A stretch of 64,000 nt of DNA, from positions 248,001 to 312,000 of the forward strand of contig NZ_JAAKGS010000003.1 of the NCBI RefSeq assembly GCF_011043555.1. The letters run 5' to 3'. Below the pieces are notes generated by a model. That model was not told the origin of the DNA. It was given only the letters and a program-made list of their open reading frames with translations, and made no database searches. Shown piece by piece: positions 8,779 to 17,692 of the stretch. This DNA comes from Sphingobacterium sp. SGR-19 (GTDB taxonomy: Bacteria; Bacteroidota; Bacteroidia; Sphingobacteriales; Sphingobacteriaceae). Within the stretch, counting starts at the first letter, position 1. Every line of letters starts with the position of its first letter. The translations under genes and the position numbers were made by a program.

Positions 8779-10272
8779 TGCATATAAATCCTTTCTTCTA
8801 TCCTTCAGTATTTTTACGGTACCATATTCATGCAAATCACGAAGGGCATACAAATCTACATCCGCAATCAACACCATTTCCGTATTCGGCGTAGCTTCTG
8901 CTTTGATACCATTGTTGGGAAATGCAAAATCTGATGGAGTAAAAACCGCAGATTGCGAATACTGAATATCCATATTATTCACACGTGGTAAATTTCCGAC
9001 ACAACCGGCTATCGCCACATAACATTCGTTTTCGATAGCTCTCGCTTGGGCACAAGCCCTTACCCGCAAGTAACCATTTTGAGTATCGGTCATATACGGC
9101 ACAAAAAGTATTTGCATACCTTGGTCGGCCATAATACGACTGACTTCGGGAAATTCCACATCATAACATATCAAAAGGCCGACCTTACCACAATCCGTAT
9201 CAAACACTTTAATTTCGTTTCCGCCTACCATCCCATAATATTTAAACTCATTGGGCGTGATATGGATCTTTTTATGCACATCTACTTTTCCATTTCGATG
9301 ACATAAATAGGACGCATTATAAAGTTTTTTATACTCCCTAATAGGCATAGATCCGGCGATGATATTGACATTATAAGACACCGCAAATTCTTGAAGCTTC
9401 TCCACAATTTCAGCCGTCAATTCCGAAAGCTTCTCCATGGCAGCGCGCTCCGGCAGATCATTGTATGGGCTCATTAATGGCGTATTGAAAAACTCCGGAA
9501 ACATGACGAAGTCTGAACCATAGTCACTGACAGCATCTACAAAGAATTCCACTTGATCATAGAAGTCGTTTATATCTTTAAACAGTCGCATCTGCCACTG
9601 TACCAACCCCAATCGGATCGTTTGCTTGGAAGTAGAGGAAGATTTCGCATCGGGATCGTAGTAGATATTATCCCATTGCAATAGCGTTGCAAATTCGTTC
9701 GACTCTTTATCCTCGGGAAGATAATTCTTCAGAATCTTAGAGACGTGAAAATCATTGGACAATTGAAAAGTGAGTGTCGGATCGAAAATCTCTTTCCGCT
9801 TTACTTTTTCAATATAAGTTCGTGGTGTTATTTTATCTGCATAGGCATGGTAGTTCGGTATCCGTCCCCCCGCAACAATTCCTCGGAGGTTCATTTGCTC
9901 ACAAAGCTCTTTCCTCGCATCATACAAACGTCTACCTAAACGTAGAGATCGAAAGTCAGGGTGTACAAATACTTCTATTCCATAAAGGATATCACCCTCA
10001 TAATCGTGGGTTGAAAACTTCCCGTCGTCGATAATTTCATAATATTTCTTGTAAATATTGGTTTTCTTCGAATCGATGATCAATGAAAGTGCGCAAGCTA
10101 CTACACGCCCATCTACTTCCACGCATAATTGCCCTTCCGGAAAAATCTCTATTAGATCGACTATGTTTTCCCTTGTCCACACATCGCCGGTATCTCCACC
10201 ATAAGCCTTCTCCATGGAGCGCTTCAAATCCTTATAGTCTTCAGTCGTTAAGTTCCTAACCTGTATATCCAT
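8761..10272 (-). CDS. GNAT acetyltransferase / nitrilase-family amidohydrolase fusion
   Basis: A 503-residue two-domain protein. Residues 1-200 form a GNAT N-acetyltransferase domain with an acetyl-CoA loop at RSLRLGRRLYD (108-118). Residues 218-503 form a carbon-nitrogen hydrolase with its triad visible as Glu260 (FPEFF), Lys335 (KKIH) and Cys369 (LICYD). Both domains look intact. The fusion is a recognised bacterial family, but its substrate is unknown to me; an amide made or cleaved at the same amine is a natural guess. The downstream end meets a convergent thioesterase gene. The DUF3467 gene lies 4 bases upstream, so the two are cotranscribed. Confidence 0.93.
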   Translation of the reverse strand: MDIQVRNLTTEDYKDLKRSMEKAYGGDTGDVWTRENIVDLIEIFPEGQLCVEVDGRVVACALSLIIDSKKTNIYKKYYEIIDDGKFSTHDYEGDILYGIEVFVHPDFRSLRLGRRLYDARKELCEQMNLRGIVAGGRIPNYHAYADKITPRTYIEKVKRKEIFDPTLTFQLSNDFHVSKILKNYLPEDKESNEFATLLQWDNIYYDPDAKSSSTSKQTIRLGLVQWQMRLFKDINDFYDQVEFFVDAVSDYGSDFVMFPEFFNTPLMSPYNDLPERAAMEKLSELTAEIVEKLQEFAVSYNVNIIAGSMPIREYKKLYNASYLCHRNGKVDVHKKIHITPNEFKYYGMVGGNEIKVFDTDCGKVGLLICYDVEFPEVSRIMADQGMQILFVPYMTDTQNGYLRVRACAQARAIENECYVAIAGCVGNLPRVNNMDIQYSQSAVFTPSDFAFPNNGIKAEATPNTEMVLIADVDLYALRDLHEYGTVKILKDRRKDLYAVNLLK

Positions 10273-10276
10273 GTCC

Positions 10277-10603
10277 CTACGCTTCTCCTTTTGGGCCTCC
10301 GAAATTTAATGGCAGACCCGGTTCACTTGGTTTGATTGCGCCATTGGCTGCTTCAAATCGGTTAATATTATCTTGTAATGCCCCTAACAGACGTTTAGCA
10401 TGTTCCGGTGTTAAAATAATTCTAGATTTGACCTTTGCTTTCGGCACTCCTGGCATGATACGGATAAAATCCAATACAAATTCAGAGCTTGAGTGCGTGA
10501 TAATCGCTAAGTTACTATAGATACCTTCTGCGACCTCTTCGCTTAATTCTATACTCAATTCATTATTTTCTGCTTCTTCGCTATTTTGATTCTTCAAGTC
10601 CAT
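10277..10603 (-). CDS. DUF3467 domain protein
   Basis: A small soluble protein of 108 residues with an acidic N-terminus (EEAENNELSIELSEEVAEG). The DUF3467 core follows: YSNLAIITHSSSEFVLDFIRIMPG, given here as positions 29-52, then RIILTPEHAKRLLGAL. The family has no established function. It is the gene immediately before the GNAT-nitrilase fusion, 4 bases apart, so a shared role or simple cotranscription is likely. Nothing unusual is seen in length or composition. Confidence 0.9.
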   Translation of the reverse strand: MDLKNQNSEEAENNELSIELSEEVAEGIYSNLAIITHSSSEFVLDFIRIMPGVPKAKVKSRIILTPEHAKRLLGALQDNINRFEAANGAIKPSEPGLPLNFGGPKGEA

Positions 10604-10654
10604 AAAATTAACGTCTATTTTGGTTCTTTATACTTTTTGATATTCACTTTTCAT

Positions 10655-11773
10655 TTATACGATAAACGATCTAAAATCTTGGCCATCTTCTATTTTGAGC
10701 AACACCTCATAAATAAGCCGTATAACATTGTCCAGGTCTTCTTTATGCACCATTTCTACTGTTGTATGCATATATCGCAAAGGTAATGATATTAAGGCTG
10801 AAGGAACACCACCGTTGGAATAAGCAAAAGCGTCGGTATCGGTTCCTGTGAAACGAGAAGATGCCTGACGCTGAAACGGAATATCGTTTTCCTTAGCCAC
10901 ATCAATTAGGAGTCTATTCAGGTTGATCTGCACGGCTGGCGCATAAGACAATACTGGGCCTTGGCCACATGCTAAATCGCCCTGCGTAATTTTATTAATC
11001 ATGGGCGTTTGTGTATCATGCGTTACATCCGTGACGAGGGCGAGATTAGGTTTGATGTAGTATGTAATCATTTCCGCCCCGCGCAGGCCGATTTCTTCCT
11101 GTACAGCATTCACGATATAAAGACCGAAAGGTAATTTCTTCTTGTTTTGCTTTAATAAACGTGCTACTTCAGCAATCATAAAACCCCCAGCGCGGTTATC
11201 TAATGCGCGCCCTACGTAATAACGGTCATTAAGTACCGTGAATTCATCTTCGTAAGTAACCACGCATCCCACATGGATTCCCATCTCCTCCACCTCTTCT
11301 TTAGAAGTCGCACCGCAATCCAAAAAGATATTTTTTAATGTAGGAGCATCCTCCTTCTCACCTGAACGTGTGTGGATAGCCGGCCACCCAAAAACAGCCT
11401 TTACCAGACCTTTATCAGTATGGATGTTCACCCGTTTCGAAGGCGCGATCTGATGATCTGATCCACCATTTCGGATCACGTATATAAGCCCTTCTTTCGT
11501 AATATAGTTAACAAACCATGATATTTCGTCTGCATGCGCTTCGATGACTACTTTATACGGCGCGTCAGGGTTAATAATACCTACCGCCGTACCATAATTG
11601 TCGATATAAGTCTTATCTACATATGGCTTCAGATAATCTAACCATAAGCGTTGCCCCTCCCATTCAAAGCCAGTTGGCGAAGGATTATTGATATATTTTT
11701 CAAAAAACTTTAATGATTTATCCGTTACAACAGAAACATGTTTCTTTTTCTCTTTTGTTTTTTTATTTGTCAT
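10655..11773 (-). CDS. M42-family metallo-aminopeptidase
   Basis: A 372-residue dinuclear-zinc peptidase of the glutamyl aminopeptidase / endoglucanase-like M42 family. The metal ligand sites are visible as IEAHADEIS near residue 77, the bridging Asp in RALDNRAGG near 190, QEEIGLRGAE near 225, DVTHDT near 250 and the last histidine in MHTTVEMVH near 340. It has no signal peptide, so it acts in the cytoplasm on peptides. It lies 51 bases upstream of the DUF3467 gene on the same strand. Members of the family form tetrahedral dodecamers. Confidence 0.93.
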   Translation of the reverse strand: MTNKKTKEKKKHVSVVTDKSLKFFEKYINNPSPTGFEWEGQRLWLDYLKPYVDKTYIDNYGTAVGIINPDAPYKVVIEAHADEISWFVNYITKEGLIYVIRNGGSDHQIAPSKRVNIHTDKGLVKAVFGWPAIHTRSGEKEDAPTLKNIFLDCGATSKEEVEEMGIHVGCVVTYEDEFTVLNDRYYVGRALDNRAGGFMIAEVARLLKQNKKKLPFGLYIVNAVQEEIGLRGAEMITYYIKPNLALVTDVTHDTQTPMINKITQGDLACGQGPVLSYAPAVQINLNRLLIDVAKENDIPFQRQASSRFTGTDTDAFAYSNGGVPSALISLPLRYMHTTVEMVHKEDLDNVIRLIYEVLLKIEDGQDFRSFIV

Positions 11774-11973
11774 ATTGTTATTCGTTTCTCATGATTACCT
11801 TCAATGAGCTGGCAAGCTCGGTTATCTAAAGATGAGCCACCATCACTCATCCTACCAAAGTTAGGAATTTCACCGAAATAGCATAAGAAATTTAGTGCAA
11901 TATTGATTTTATAAAGGATAATCTTATATTTCCTCCATCATATAGCCCTTGATGGCCGAGGAGAGCGAAATAG

Positions 11974-12017
11974 ATTTATTTTATATGCATATGCTTATAT
12001 TGCATATAAAAATAAAT
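11974..12017. repeat. AT-rich inverted repeat upstream of lgt
   Basis: A 16-base arm (11974-11989, ATTTATTTTATATGCA) is repeated in inverted form at 12001-12017 with one extra A, around an 11-base centre. It ends 31 bases before the lgt start, just upstream of a possible -7 element (TAGGTTTA, 12023-12030). It could be an operator or only an AT-rich hairpin. The rest of the 275-base gap from 11774 shows nothing else. Confidence 0.5.
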
Positions 12018-12048
12018 TTATTTAGGTTTACCGCACAATTGAAGACTT

Positions 12049-12864
12049 ATGCACGCAATATTAAATGTTATCCATTGGAATATAGACCCTATCATTTTTG
12101 AAATAGGTTCTTTTGGTCTGCGCTATTACGCGTTATGCTTTTTAGCTGCCTTTGTTGTATCCTATGTCCTTATGTTAAAAATTTTCAAACGAGAAGGTAA
12201 AACGCAGGAGTTACTCGACCAATTAAGTATTTATATCTTTTTGGGTACATTGATCGGTGCACGTCTGGGCCACTGTCTTTTCTATGAGTTCGATTATTAC
12301 AGCAAACATCCGTTGGAAATGATTCTCCCCTTCCGAATGGTCGACGGAAGTTTTCAACTTACGGGATTTCAAGGACTTGCGAGCCATGGTGGTGCCATCG
12401 GTATCCTGATCGCACTTTGGCTGTTTTCCCAAAAGACAAAAACGGATTTTATGTGGATTACGGACCGGTTGATTATTGTTGTTCCACTGGCGGGTGCCTT
12501 TGTACGCCTGGGTAACTTCTTTAATTCGGAGATTATTGGACTTCCAACTTCGATGCCGTGGGGCGTCGTTTTTGAAAAAGTAGATATGGTAGCCCGCCAC
12601 CCTGCACAATTGTATGAAGCTATTGCTTATATTGTTATCTTCATTATTTTATGGGCAATGTACCAAAAGAACGCTAAACCAAAAGCAGGTTATTTATTTG
12701 GTATATTCTTGGTTTTGCTATTTGGTGCCCGGTTTGTATTGGAATTCTACAAAGAAAACCAAGAAGCCTTTGAAGACACGATGAAGTTCAATATGGGTCA
12801 ACTATTGAGTATTCCGTTTATGATTGGGGGGCTATACCTTATCTTTCGAAAACAAAAAGTATAA
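12049..12864 (+). CDS. lgt: Prolipoprotein diacylglyceryl transferase
   Basis: Lgt is the inner-membrane enzyme that moves diacylglycerol from phosphatidylglycerol to the lipobox cysteine, the first step for the many lipoproteins encoded in this window. The protein has 271 residues and about seven membrane segments. The family signature is clear: SHGGAIG with His113 and FVRLGNFFNSEIIG with Arg153, matching the essential His103 and Arg143 of E. coli. It is flanked by an inverted repeat upstream and converges with aroQ, 18 bases apart. Confidence 0.96.
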   Translation: MHAILNVIHWNIDPIIFEIGSFGLRYYALCFLAAFVVSYVLMLKIFKREGKTQELLDQLSIYIFLGTLIGARLGHCLFYEFDYYSKHPLEMILPFRMVDGSFQLTGFQGLASHGGAIGILIALWLFSQKTKTDFMWITDRLIIVVPLAGAFVRLGNFFNSEIIGLPTSMPWGVVFEKVDMVARHPAQLYEAIAYIVIFIILWAMYQKNAKPKAGYLFGIFLVLLFGARFVLEFYKENQEAFEDTMKFNMGQLLSIPFMIGGLYLIFRKQKV

Positions 12865-12882
12865 AACAACGGGAATAGAAGT

Positions 12883-13299
12883 TTATAAAAAACTATCTAT
12901 TCCCAATTTATAACTATTTAAACCAAAACCACAAATCACCCCTACACAATTTGGAGCAAGATAGGAATGGTGACGGAATGCTTCGCGCTTATGCACATTT
13001 GAAATATGTACTTCTACTACAGGGGTGGTAATACCAGCAATAGCATCGCCAATGGCAACTGAGGTATGGGTATAAGCTCCCGCATTGAGCACGACACCAT
13101 CGTAAGAAAAACCAATCTCATGCAATTTATCGATAATCTCCCCTTCGTGATTGCTTTGGAAATAAGACAGATCAACGGCCAAATACCGTTGCTTCAATTC
13201 TTCAAAAAAAGACAGGAAATCTTGACTTCCGTAAATATTTTTTTCTCGTACACCTAATAAATTTAAATTAGGGCCGTTTATGATGATGATCTTCTTCAT
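12883..13299 (-). CDS. aroQ: 3-dehydroquinate dehydratase, type II
   Basis: Catalyses the third shikimate step, dehydration of 3-dehydroquinate to 3-dehydroshikimate, for aromatic amino acid synthesis. The 138 residues have the type II signature NGPNLNLLGVRE near residue 8 with the active-site tyrosine in IYGSQ (about 23). NAGAYTHTSVAI follows near 73 and EVHISN near 98. It is a soluble dodecamer in characterised members. It is a single gene on the minus strand between lgt and a RemB-like gene; no other shikimate genes are in the window. Confidence 0.96.
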   Translation of the reverse strand: MKKIIIINGPNLNLLGVREKNIYGSQDFLSFFEELKQRYLAVDLSYFQSNHEGEIIDKLHEIGFSYDGVVLNAGAYTHTSVAIGDAIAGITTPVVEVHISNVHKREAFRHHSYLAPNCVGVICGFGLNSYKLGIDSFL

Positions 13300-13336
13300 A
13301 CACTATCTAAAAGCTGCGCATAAAGATAGCAATATC

Positions 13337-14965
13337 CTAAATATCTCCATAAAAATTCCGGAATGAAGAACGAAGACCAAAACTAATAACACCGGATTTT
13401 TCTGTCGAGGAGCCTTCTATCTTATTATACCGCTGTGCATAGCCTACTTCGAAACGCAGATTATATTTTGGATTCAATACATAAGCCGCTTTTACATCGG
13501 CATAGTATAGATCATTTCTAACACCTTGTCCTATAAAGTTACCATGCATATTGGGAATGGTTCTATACGACTGAAAAATATCACCTCCCATGTTTGTCAA
13601 ATTATCAGGATCAGTGCCATAACGGCTGTACACGCCCTGTATAGAAAAATCTAAACGATCCCAGGAATAATTGGCCATACCAAGTAATTCTCTGAAATTG
13701 GCTCCCCTAGGGTGAGCCAATGGTTCCCCGTTATTACTGTAGTTAGAAATGGACACAAAATGTTGATACGTATAAGGTCTTACGACATTGTATTCTGCTA
13801 AGAAATTAAGGTTCTGCACCTTAAAGATGTTAAAACCTTTCACCCCCAATTGTGCACCCCATTTGTTATGCGCATATCCATCTCCCCCGAAAAACTCCTT
13901 AGCGGTGAACTCTCCCAACAAAAACTGCCCGTAAGCGGTAATGTTATCCCAAACTTTGTATTTAGTATTAAGACCTAAAAACATTTTATCGGGTGACGTC
14001 GAGTTGTTAGACTCCACCGGACGTAGGAAAATAATAGGATTAACATAATTAAAATCAAATCCACGATGCCCTGCTTCGTTACGATTGGCCCATACAACAG
14101 CTTGAAAAAAGCCAATCGACAAGCGATTTGTGGCATTATAATCTAAATATTGGAAAGCGCCCCATTTAATACCATCGCCAAATCTCCCACCAGAATTAAG
14201 CGAATCGATACGTGGATTTCTTGGATCGTTCATATACGCCCATATCGATGTATATTGTACATTCCCTATCTTACCGGTAAATTTCAAATGTGCGTAATTT
14301 GAAGAGAAATCTGACAATAACAAAGAACGATAGCCATCTCCAATGTGGTTTTTGTCATACGCTAGAGTGGCTTGAAAATATTCGCTGAAATCATAGGCCA
14401 AATTTGCCGTAGCGTACATCCAGTCCTTTTTATTATTTGATAAGTGTTTCGTATTTCCCTGACCGGGAATCACCCCAGCTCTCTCGATATAATCGGTCAG
14501 ATAGTTAGGAAAAACGCCTTGATTTTCAAAAGCATTCGCATAAAACGTAAATTTATCCTTAATATTTAGCCCTACTTGAACTCCGCGGGTATTCAACCAG
14601 GTCGTTCTTTTATCCGCACCAATCATTTCTTTTCCAATCACAAAATCAGGCAGAAAGTCCAAATAAAAGCTATGATCTTCTTTATAAATTTCCACTAAAT
14701 GCTCATTGAAGATCTTCCGCATAAAAATATTATCCGAGTTCACTTGATTCAAGCTTTGGATAGAATCATACTTGACTAATAAATCCTCTTTAAAAAGAAA
14801 AGGTTTGGTAGCAGTATGCATACGTGTATCCGGCGAGTAAAGAAGTTCGTCGTATTTTTGATAGTGCTGATATGAATAAGGTTGATTTTTAACCTGTGCC
14901 TTTACATTGGGCATGGTAGTAAACAATACTAACGACACAAAAACAAAAAAGTAATGAAACTTCAT
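13337..14965 (-). CDS. RemB-like outer-membrane beta-barrel protein
   Basis: A secreted protein of about 542 residues that resembles proteins annotated as gliding-motility RemB or Wzi-like capsule-assembly barrels in Bacteroidota. After a signal peptide ending near VKA come a plug-like N-region and many alternating strands (for example FYANAFENQGVFP, LSIGFFQAVVW, YNLRFEVGYAQRY). I chose ATG 14963-14965 because it gives a clean signal peptide; an in-frame ATG 36 bases upstream (15001) is also downstream of the promoter. The final residues (SFRNFYGDI) lack the classic terminal Phe. Function is inferred from resemblance only; gliding in this organism is not shown. Confidence 0.75.
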   Translation of the reverse strand: MKFHYFFVFVSLVLFTTMPNVKAQVKNQPYSYQHYQKYDELLYSPDTRMHTATKPFLFKEDLLVKYDSIQSLNQVNSDNIFMRKIFNEHLVEIYKEDHSFYLDFLPDFVIGKEMIGADKRTTWLNTRGVQVGLNIKDKFTFYANAFENQGVFPNYLTDYIERAGVIPGQGNTKHLSNNKKDWMYATANLAYDFSEYFQATLAYDKNHIGDGYRSLLLSDFSSNYAHLKFTGKIGNVQYTSIWAYMNDPRNPRIDSLNSGGRFGDGIKWGAFQYLDYNATNRLSIGFFQAVVWANRNEAGHRGFDFNYVNPIIFLRPVESNNSTSPDKMFLGLNTKYKVWDNITAYGQFLLGEFTAKEFFGGDGYAHNKWGAQLGVKGFNIFKVQNLNFLAEYNVVRPYTYQHFVSISNYSNNGEPLAHPRGANFRELLGMANYSWDRLDFSIQGVYSRYGTDPDNLTNMGGDIFQSYRTIPNMHGNFIGQGVRNDLYYADVKAAYVLNPKYNLRFEVGYAQRYNKIEGSSTEKSGVISFGLRSSFRNFYGDI

Positions 14966-15028
14966 AGATGAAAATATATTATATGTTGTTCTTCCTAACA
15001 ATTACTATTCCTAATTTTATTTCTGCAC

Positions 15029-15036
15029 CAAAGGTA
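15029..15036 (-). promoter_or_regulatory. -7 promoter element for the RemB-like gene
   Basis: On the minus strand the sequence reads TACCTTTG, an exact TAnnTTTG match. Transcription would begin about 15022, upstream of both candidate starts. No TTG is seen at the -33 position. Confidence 0.5.
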
Positions 15037-15048
15037 ATGATATTATAG

Positions 15049-15079
15049 TTGGAAAACTTATAAAGAAAAACCATCTTTG
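15049..15079 (+). promoter_or_regulatory. Probable promoter of murI
   Basis: TTG at 15049-15051, a 20-base spacer, then CATCTTTG at 15072-15079 (one mismatch to TAnnTTTG). The start codon follows 28 bases later. Confidence 0.5.
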
Positions 15080-15107
15080 CGTAACAAGAGAAGGTGGTAG
15101 AGAGACC

Positions 15108-15932
15108 ATGACAGATACAGCAAAACAAGGCCCAATTGGCATATTCGACTCCGGTTTCGGGGGATTAACCGTATTTCAAAAAATCAGGGATACGCTTCCT
15201 TTGTACGATTACATCTATTTAGGAGATAATGCGCGCGTTCCTTACGGTACACGTTCATTTGAAGAGGTCTACGATTTCACAAGAGCCTGTGTATTTAAAT
15301 TGTTTGAATTGGGATGTAATCTCGTTATCCTAGCTTGTAACACTGCTTCCGCAAAGGCTTTGCGAACTATTCAACAAAACGATCTTCCTCCAGGAAAGAA
15401 AGTACTCGGCGTTATTCGTCCCACAACAGAATCCATCCACCAGTATACGAAAACGAACGAAGTCGGTGTGCTTGCAACACAGGGGACGGTTTTATCCGAA
15501 TCCTATAAAATAGAAATCACAAAATTCCACCCGGAAATAAAAGTGTATCAACACGCCTGCCCATTATGGGTGCCGCTTGTTGAAAGAAATGAAATAGAAG
15601 GGGTAATAACCAGTGAAATTATCAAAAAAGACATCCAAAGCATACTTGAACAAAGCTCCAATATTGACACACTTATTCTTGCCTGCACACATTACCCTTT
15701 ATTATTACCTCTTATACGTCAACATACCCCTTCCCATGTAAAAATCTTGCCGCAAGGTGAATTGATAGCCAAAAGTTTGGTCGATTATTTAAATCGCCAC
15801 CCCGAAGTGGAGAAAATCTGTTCCAAAAAAGGTGGTATGCAGTTTTTTACAACGGATAATCCTGTCGATTTTGAAGAGAAGGCGGCGATATTTTTTGGAG
15901 AAAAAGTACAGGCTCAACACATCCTCGTCTAG
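15108..15932 (+). CDS. murI: Glutamate racemase
   Basis: Interconverts L- and D-glutamate to supply D-Glu for peptidoglycan. The 274-residue enzyme has the expected catalytic acid/base cysteines in ACNTAS near residue 80 and ACTHYPLLLP near 195. The N-terminal signature GIFDSGFGGLTV and GDNARVPYGTRS are also present. It is cytoplasmic and of normal length. It sits opposite the RemB-like gene (divergent) and converges with sufE, 14 bases apart. Confidence 0.96.
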   Translation: MTDTAKQGPIGIFDSGFGGLTVFQKIRDTLPLYDYIYLGDNARVPYGTRSFEEVYDFTRACVFKLFELGCNLVILACNTASAKALRTIQQNDLPPGKKVLGVIRPTTESIHQYTKTNEVGVLATQGTVLSESYKIEITKFHPEIKVYQHACPLWVPLVERNEIEGVITSEIIKKDIQSILEQSSNIDTLILACTHYPLLLPLIRQHTPSHVKILPQGELIAKSLVDYLNRHPEVEKICSKKGGMQFFTTDNPVDFEEKAAIFFGEKVQAQHILV

Positions 15933-15946
15933 ATACAAAAAGAATA

Positions 15947-16366
15947 TTAAGCCCTCATTTGCAATGCTACGGCATACAATTTCATTTGTTTTACCATGGA
16001 TAACAAACCGTTTGCACGTGTGGGTGAAAGATGCTCCTTCAATCCGATTTTGTCAATAAAATAAAGATCCGCCTGTGCAATCTCCTGCGGCGTATGTCCA
16101 GAAAGCACTTTTACCATCAAACTTACCAAGCCTTTTGTTATAACCGCATCGCTATCTGCTGTAAAATATACTTTTCCGTCCCGCATTTCTGGATACAACC
16201 ACACCTTTGACTGGCATCCTTTAATAATATAATCGTCTTTTTTATACTCCTCTTTTATCAGAGGAACTTCTTTCCCCAATTGGATGATGTATTCATATTT
16301 TTCCATCCAATCCTGATAAAAAGAAAAATCTTCAATAAGTTCGTCTTGTATTTCGTTTATCGTCAT
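15947..16366 (-). CDS. sufE: SufE cysteine-desulfurase activator
   Basis: SufE accepts persulfide sulfur from SufS and passes it to the SufBCD scaffold for Fe-S cluster assembly. The 139-residue protein has the acceptor Cys51 in IIKGCQSKVW and the conserved DSDAVITKGLVSLMV segment. It follows sufS by 2 bases on the minus strand, so the pair is one translational unit. sufB, sufC and sufD are not in the window and must be elsewhere. Confidence 0.95.
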   Translation of the reverse strand: MTINEIQDELIEDFSFYQDWMEKYEYIIQLGKEVPLIKEEYKKDDYIIKGCQSKVWLYPEMRDGKVYFTADSDAVITKGLVSLMVKVLSGHTPQEIAQADLYFIDKIGLKEHLSPTRANGLLSMVKQMKLYAVALQMRA

Positions 16367-16368
16367 CT

Positions 16369-17592
16369 TTATGCCAACATATTTAATGCTCTTTGCAAGC
16401 CGTCTATTAAGATATCCACCTCTTCTTTCGTATTATACATCGCCAATGAGACACGCACCGTTCCGGGTATATCAAAAGCATTCATAACAGGTTGCGCACA
16501 GTGATGCCCCGTTCTCACAGCCACACCCAATTTGTCGAGTATGACACCAATATCATAAGGATGCACACCATCCACAACAAAAGAAATAACGGAAGATTTT
16601 TGTTTTGCTGTACCTATAAAACGGATTCCGTCAATCTCCGACAAGCGCGATGTCGCGTAATCCAAAAGCTCATCTTCATAAGCCTTGATCGCATCCAAGC
16701 CGATACCTTCGATATAATCTATTGCATCACCCAGACAAATTCCCGCTTCAATATTGGGTGTTCCTGCCTCAAACTTAAACGGTAATTCATTATAGGTTGT
16801 TTTTTCAAAGGTTACATCCTTAATCATATCGCCACCACCTTGATAAGGCGGCATTTTATTTAATAGTTCTTCTTTCCCATACAATACGCCAACTCCAGTT
16901 GGACCATACATTTTATGTCCTGAAAACGCAAAGAAATCCACATCAAGTGCTTGTACGTCTATGGCTAGATGCTGTATCGCTTGCGCACCATCAATCAGTA
17001 CGGGTACATCATGCTCATGCGCGATATCAATCATCTCTTTTGCAGGATTTATCGTACCCAATGCATTGGACACATACGTGAAAGAGACGAGTTTCGTCCG
17101 TTCCGAAAACAACGATTTATACGCTTCAAGATCCAACTCTCCCCTATCATCCATAGGGATAATACGAAGCTTGCAACCTTTTTCATCGCAAAGCATTTGC
17201 CAAGGCACGATATTCGAATGGTGTTCCATAGCAGAAATGATAACTTCATCTCCTGCATTTATAAATGCACGACCATAGCATGAAGCAACAATATTGATTG
17301 CCTCGGTTGTTCCCTTGGTGATGATGATTTCGTGCTCATGTTCTGCATGAATGAATGCCTGCACTTTACGGCGTGTTACTTCGAAAGCATCGGTGGAAAT
17401 CTGGCTCAAATAGTGTACGCCACGATGTACATTGCTGTTCATATCGGCATAATAACGTGTAATAGCTTCAATAACCTGTTTCGGTTTTTGTGTCGTTGCA
17501 CCATTATCAAAATAAACCAATGGTCTACCATTCACTTCCCTGGCTAAAATCGGAAAATCCGCTCGTATCTTCTCTATATCAAATGTTCTCAA
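16369..17592 (-). CDS. sufS: Cysteine desulfurase SufS
   Basis: A PLP enzyme that removes sulfur from cysteine to give alanine and an enzyme persulfide. In the 407 residues the cofactor lysine is Lys227 in FSGHKMYGP, and the catalytic loop cysteine is Cys365 in RTGHHCAQP, the SufS (type II) form. The family motif NGATTQKP is at 30-37. It is cotranscribed with sufE (2-base gap) from a well-matched promoter at 17617-17650. The length is standard for SufS. Confidence 0.96.
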   Translation of the reverse strand: MRTFDIEKIRADFPILAREVNGRPLVYFDNGATTQKPKQVIEAITRYYADMNSNVHRGVHYLSQISTDAFEVTRRKVQAFIHAEHEHEIIITKGTTEAINIVASCYGRAFINAGDEVIISAMEHHSNIVPWQMLCDEKGCKLRIIPMDDRGELDLEAYKSLFSERTKLVSFTYVSNALGTINPAKEMIDIAHEHDVPVLIDGAQAIQHLAIDVQALDVDFFAFSGHKMYGPTGVGVLYGKEELLNKMPPYQGGGDMIKDVTFEKTTYNELPFKFEAGTPNIEAGICLGDAIDYIEGIGLDAIKAYEDELLDYATSRLSEIDGIRFIGTAKQKSSVISFVVDGVHPYDIGVILDKLGVAVRTGHHCAQPVMNAFDIPGTVRVSLAMYNTKEEVDILIDGLQRALNMLA

Positions 17593-17616
17593 TCTTTGTA
17601 CTCCTTAAATATCCTA

Positions 17617-17650
17617 CAAAGTTAGTATATTAAGCACGAAAACACGTCAA
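17617..17650 (-). promoter_or_regulatory. Promoter of sufS-sufE
   Basis: Minus-strand TAACTTTG (17617-17624) is an exact -7 match. TTG lies 23 bases upstream of it at 17648-17650, slightly wider than the usual 19-21. The predicted leader is about 20 bases. Confidence 0.55.
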
Positions 17651-17676
17651 GAGGATGTATTTTATTCTCAATTAAT

Positions 17677-17684
17677 TATCTTTG
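17677..17684 (+). promoter_or_regulatory. -7 element of the desaturase gene, leaderless geometry
   Basis: TATCTTTG is an exact -7 match and ends only 8 bases before the ATG at 17693. Transcription would therefore start at most a few bases before the start codon. No TTG stands at the expected -33 position. Confidence 0.55.
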
Positions 17685-17692
17685 TATAAGAT

